DNA of 64,000 nt, from positions 1 through 64,000 of the forward strand of contig CDRNVI010000073.1 of NCBI GenBank assembly GCA_977017575.1, given 5' to 3'. A program made the translations under genes and the position numbers. This stretch comes from Paramoeba atlantica. Its lineage: Eukaryota > Discosea. The number at the start of each line of letters is the position of its first letter. The stretch's first letter is position 1. A model generated the notes under the pieces. That model worked only from the letters and a program-made list of their open reading frames with translations, was not told the DNA's origin and made no database searches. This document shows, one piece after another, positions 60,867-64,000 of the stretch.

Positions 60867-61395
60867 TACTGCTCCCTTCTTATGTTTTCTTTGTGTAGTA
60901 AAAATGCGAACGAAGCCTAAAATCAGCAGAGGAGAAAACTGGTCTATAAAAAACACTTAGAAAAGCTTAAAAAATGCATCGCAAAGTTCAATCAAAATCT
61001 AGAATTTACAAAGTTAACCCAAAAAACAAATTTTTCTCAAATATTATTCCAGTTTGTCTGTTACCGTCAAAACGCTTATTGAGGTAAGCAATAAATTGCG
61101 ATATTAAGGTATGTAATAAACAGCGTGAAGTGACACGTACTCGTTGGAGGACGGGTCTCATCGGTCCCCTTCAAGTGGACTTCCTCATTCGCTCGTTTAT
61201 TGTAATTGGAATTAATTCCAGAAATATGGTTTACAGAGATAAAATAAGGCTAGCAAAGGAAATTTCGCATTTTACTATGCCTGAAATACGATTAAACTAG
61301 TGTCATCAAGAATCAAATGTTCTTTATTAACGCTACTATGCTTATTCAAATTATATCATTACATCACTTAGGCACGATATTAAATACTAACAACA
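60867..61395. other. Intergenic sequence; last ~40 bases shared with 38605-38645
   Basis: No gene recognised. From 61357 the sequence matches the 5' flank of the duplicate LRR gene at 38646. Confidence 0.4.
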
Positions 61396-61950
61396 ATGTT
61401 CGTCGCTCTCTTCACTCTGTGGGTAACAATACCGCCTCAACTTTATTTTGAGGACACAGCACCTCAGTTATCTCGACTAGGCAAACCCCTTGCGGCTATG
61501 TTGCCCGAAGAAGTTTTACTTGTTCAATTTATTTCCAATCTCACCAACACAGACCGTAGTTGGCGAGCGACGAAGAAAAATATATTTCAAAAGACAAAAG
61601 TTGTGTCAGCTTGCACGTGGAGGGGTGTGCAATGTACCTCGGAGTCCAGAGTACAAGGATTGTGGTGGAATTACTTCAATCTGTCTGGAGAGCCAAACTG
61701 GCATTTTCTTCCGGCACATCTTCGTGATATTGATTTATCGTTTAATAAATTGACCGGCGAAGTACCATTTTCTGTTCTCCCACCGAGCCTGCGGATACTC
61801 CATTTACAGAATAACCAGTTTGTTGGTGAATTGCGCTTAAACGATCTTCCGTTCGGTATACGCAGCGCGCATCTGCAAAACAACGAATTCATCAAAAACA
61901 AGGGCTTCGCAGACAAATATCCGGAATCTCTCAAAGACCTTCACTATTGA
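61396..61950 (+). CDS. Leucine-rich-repeat protein (family member 11; duplicate of 38646)
   Basis: 184 residues, over 90% identical to member 5, with the same signal-like start, extra cap loop and early end. Differences are scattered substitutions (e.g. LLVT to LWVT, HSLPAHL to HFLPAHL). Reading frame intact, so both copies may be expressed. Confidence 0.8.
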   Translation: MFVALFTLWVTIPPQLYFEDTAPQLSRLGKPLAAMLPEEVLLVQFISNLTNTDRSWRATKKNIFQKTKVVSACTWRGVQCTSESRVQGLWWNYFNLSGEPNWHFLPAHLRDIDLSFNKLTGEVPFSVLPPSLRILHLQNNQFVGELRLNDLPFGIRSAHLQNNEFIKNKGFADKYPESLKDLHY

Positions 61951-62336
61951 AGTTATGAACCCTTTTCACGCAAAATGATTCTACTGATATGCATTGTACA
62001 CCATTGTAACAATTTTCAATGATTTGGAAAACATTTTTATGGGTCGACTTTAACACGCTGCGTTATTATGTGATTATAGTGCAGAGGTTTTCTTCACCAT
62101 TATTAACCCTACACCCCCTTTCATTAATAATGATAATTGGAGAGTCTGCAGGTGGGCTAGGTTTGGGTTCAAAAAACCTACAAGAACCGAGTACAAGAAC
62201 CTACACGGATCTACCGCCGAGAATGTCGTAAAGAAAGGGAACGGACTCGAGAAACTAAGATGGAGTTTTCAAGTTCTCAAAAGCGATGGTTAAGAGATTT
62301 GTTGGGAAAGTATTGCCGTGCTTGCAAACAAATTTT
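61951..62336. other. 3' flank shared with 39201-39387, then unassigned sequence
   Basis: Similar to the other copy up to about 62105, where the other copy carries the spliced-leader-like insert. The remainder has no recognised feature. Confidence 0.4.
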
Positions 62337-62698
62337 GGTCAAAGTGAAGCATTATTGCGTCTTTCTTGAAAAAAAATAGACGAAGATATTTGTTTTAGGT
62401 TTATGGACCGCTACTACATATTTCTTTCGATTTCGCTTCTAAAAAGCTGAGTCTGCACATTAATTAGAGATCCCAGCGAGCGACTCGCTCGCCAGCAATC
62501 AATGCTCGCTACGGTTCGGCTTCCAGCAGACAATTTAATCAATTGTGCTGTTGTGCGCAGTTCATAGTGATCAACCGTAAAAAAAGGTTGTGTTTTTAAT
62601 AATCTGACACACTCTAAAGGAAAACATATTTGTTTTAAACCTATATTTGAAAAATATTAAAAATATTTTTTTTGGCGCAATGATGCTTCACTTTCACC
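62337..62698. mobile_element. hAT-like MITE with perfect 8-bp target duplication
   Basis: 362 bases, ends GGTCAAAGTGAAGCATTATT and, inverted, GGTGAAAGTGAAGCATCATT. It is flanked on both sides by CAAATTTT (62329-62336 and 62699-62706). Same family as 54719-55121. Confidence 0.8.
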
Positions 62699-62706
62699 CA
62701 AATTTT

Positions 62707-63711
62707 CCTTCGAGTCGCTTCGTTTGGTTCATCAACAAGTATGAAGATCTACGTCCAGAGGTCCCTGCAAGCACCATCAGAATGGCAATTCCGCAGAAAA
62801 ATCTAAAAACGTGGCATGAGAACGTTAGTATCTCCCACTGTACCCTGGGTTTATTCTCTTTTTCCCCTTTATGTCAATGCAATATCGATAAAGCCCATCC
62901 TCCCTAGCACACGGTTCAGCCGCGCGCCACCACGAACGCACACCACATCATCTTCGGAGGATTCGGAACACAAAACACAGAAAGAAAATAGAAAGGGAAA
63001 GGGAAATAAAATCAGTTTCTATGACTTAATGATGTATTCTTTCTATGACTTAATTCAAATGTAGTAAATTAAGCATCCATGATTCATGTTGTATGTACTC
63101 AGTACAACAAAGTATGTTTGTATGTGCTCATGTTGACACATTATAAGGGCAGACAGATACATGTTAGGGATATATAATGTATGCTAGGGCAGGCGTCCTT
63201 TAGCCGAAATGGGCTACGGCGTTTGTGTAGGCAAAGAAGTGGTAAGGCATGGGGTATATACAAGTATAGTGTATAAAAAGGAAAGGGGTATATAAGGTAA
63301 GCAGAAAAAGAATATGATTTGAGGATAAATTGTTTATTTCTCTTTCCCAAATAATTTTTTATCGCATGTGACTAAACTAAAATATATTTTAAATAATAAA
63401 TATTCTTTTATCTGTTCTTGGCTACATTTTTATGAGCTTCCGCCCAAATAATCTTTTTTGCGTCGATTACTTTCTTTAAGTTTTTTAAACGGAAGCTCGA
63501 AAATTTAACGTGCCTGTAACACCATAACATGCCTGTAGCACCATAACATGTCTGTAGCGCAATAACGTGCCTGTAACACCATAACATGCCTGTAGTACAA
63601 TAACATGCCCCCTCGGCATGTTAACCTGTAGCGCCTTTTACTAGTTTACTAGTCCAAGCTATGGCCAAACTGTTTCACCGGTAATGTTTTCACGGTAAAA
63701 TACTTTTATTT
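62707..63711. promoter_or_regulatory. Intergenic region, 5' region of truncated LRR gene with expanded minisatellite
   Basis: 62707-63104 has no recognised feature. 63105-63711 matches 39832-40320. The ~19-base AACATGCCTGTAGCACC unit occurs five to six times here (63508-63612) against two to three in the other copy. Confidence 0.45.
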
Positions 63712-63951
63712 ATGACTGCTCTTGCTCATCTCCTGAAGCTACATCTTACAACGTTTGCTGTGATCCGCACTGCCGACTCGCACATGTCTACGTCGCGTCC
63801 TTCTAAGGTGAGAAACACAGAACTTCCAGATGAATACAATCTGGAGCGTTTTCTTAGAAATGTGGGGAAGCAGCATGATTCGTGGAAGGTTGAGAATCCT
63901 GTTTCTATGTGGGATGGCGTCACATGTAACATGCTGGACATTGTGCATACA
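63712..63951 (+). pseudogene. Leucine-rich-repeat gene (family member 12), cut by a transposon
   Basis: The first 80 codons match member 6 (40321) with one or two changes, up to MLDIVH. The sequence then leaves the LRR gene and enters a transposase-coding stretch, so the repeat domain is lost or lies outside the window. Confidence 0.75.
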
Positions 63952-64000
63952 ATGTAAATCCAATCGAAAACGTTTGGGGGGAACTCATGCAGCGCCTTGC
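63952..64000 (+). pseudogene. Tc1/mariner transposase fragment at the window edge
   Basis: The + frame from about 63957 reads NPIENVWGELMQRL, the third catalytic region of Tc1/mariner DDE_3 transposases. It is fused directly to the LRR gene without a visible terminal repeat and continues beyond the window. Confidence 0.65.

Noticed and set aside
1-64000. tRNA, rRNA, CRISPR or riboswitch features
   Set aside because: I looked for typical tRNA T-loop words and cloverleaf arms, rRNA core words and regular spacer arrays, and saw none that held up.

Overview
The window is a piece of a protist nuclear genome joined at its left end to bacterial DNA. Bases 1 to about 1,480 carry a Bacteroidetes-type block: the end of a sugar dehydrogenase, murQ, and the end of a DeoR-type regulator. 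It stops inside a truncated eukaryotic DEAH-box helicase gene, so this is either an assembly chimera or, less likely, transferred DNA. The remaining 62.5 kb looks kinetoplastid-like. Every convincing host gene lies on the + strand, coding regions are uninterrupted by introns, pyrimidine tracts followed by AG precede some start codons, and two dispersed repeats carry a sequence closely resembling the 3' half of the kinetoplastid spliced-leader exon followed by GT. The species cannot be named from the sequence.

Host genes from left to right: a DEAH helicase with an RRM-like insertion (1482-5276); a SET-domain protein (5638-6687); a BTB/T1-domain protein (21149-22300); a proline/serine-rich coiled-coil membrane protein (30545-32086); a possible small membrane protein (45854-46063); a proline-rich tail-anchored protein (46390-48807); and a long ORF with one in-frame TGA (57933-59939). 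Among them lie twelve members of one short leucine-rich-repeat (LRR) family, at 7298, 15825, 26386 (split), 32959, 38646, 40321, 52812, 53961, 56902, 60243, 61396 and 63712 (truncated). Several are recent duplicates.

The space between genes is mostly mobile DNA. It includes decayed Tc1/mariner elements (17.5-18.7, 28.1-28.9, 34.1-35.0, 36.0-37.3, 42.2-42.9 and 64.0 kb), a pogo-like element with terminal repeats (22911-24846), two hAT-like MITEs with 8-bp target duplications, a tyrosine-recombinase fragment, and nested foldback elements. The commonest repeat is a composite module, seen about fifteen times and ending in a hairpin that is exactly 101 bp in every complete copy. One pair of modules faces inward around a frameshifted zinc-knuckle ORF, which may be the remains of the parent element.

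No tRNA, rRNA or CRISPR was recognised. The LRR genes, their duplicated flanks and the mobile elements are intermingled: insertions disrupt two LRR genes, and paralogues in the window supply uninterrupted sites for comparison.
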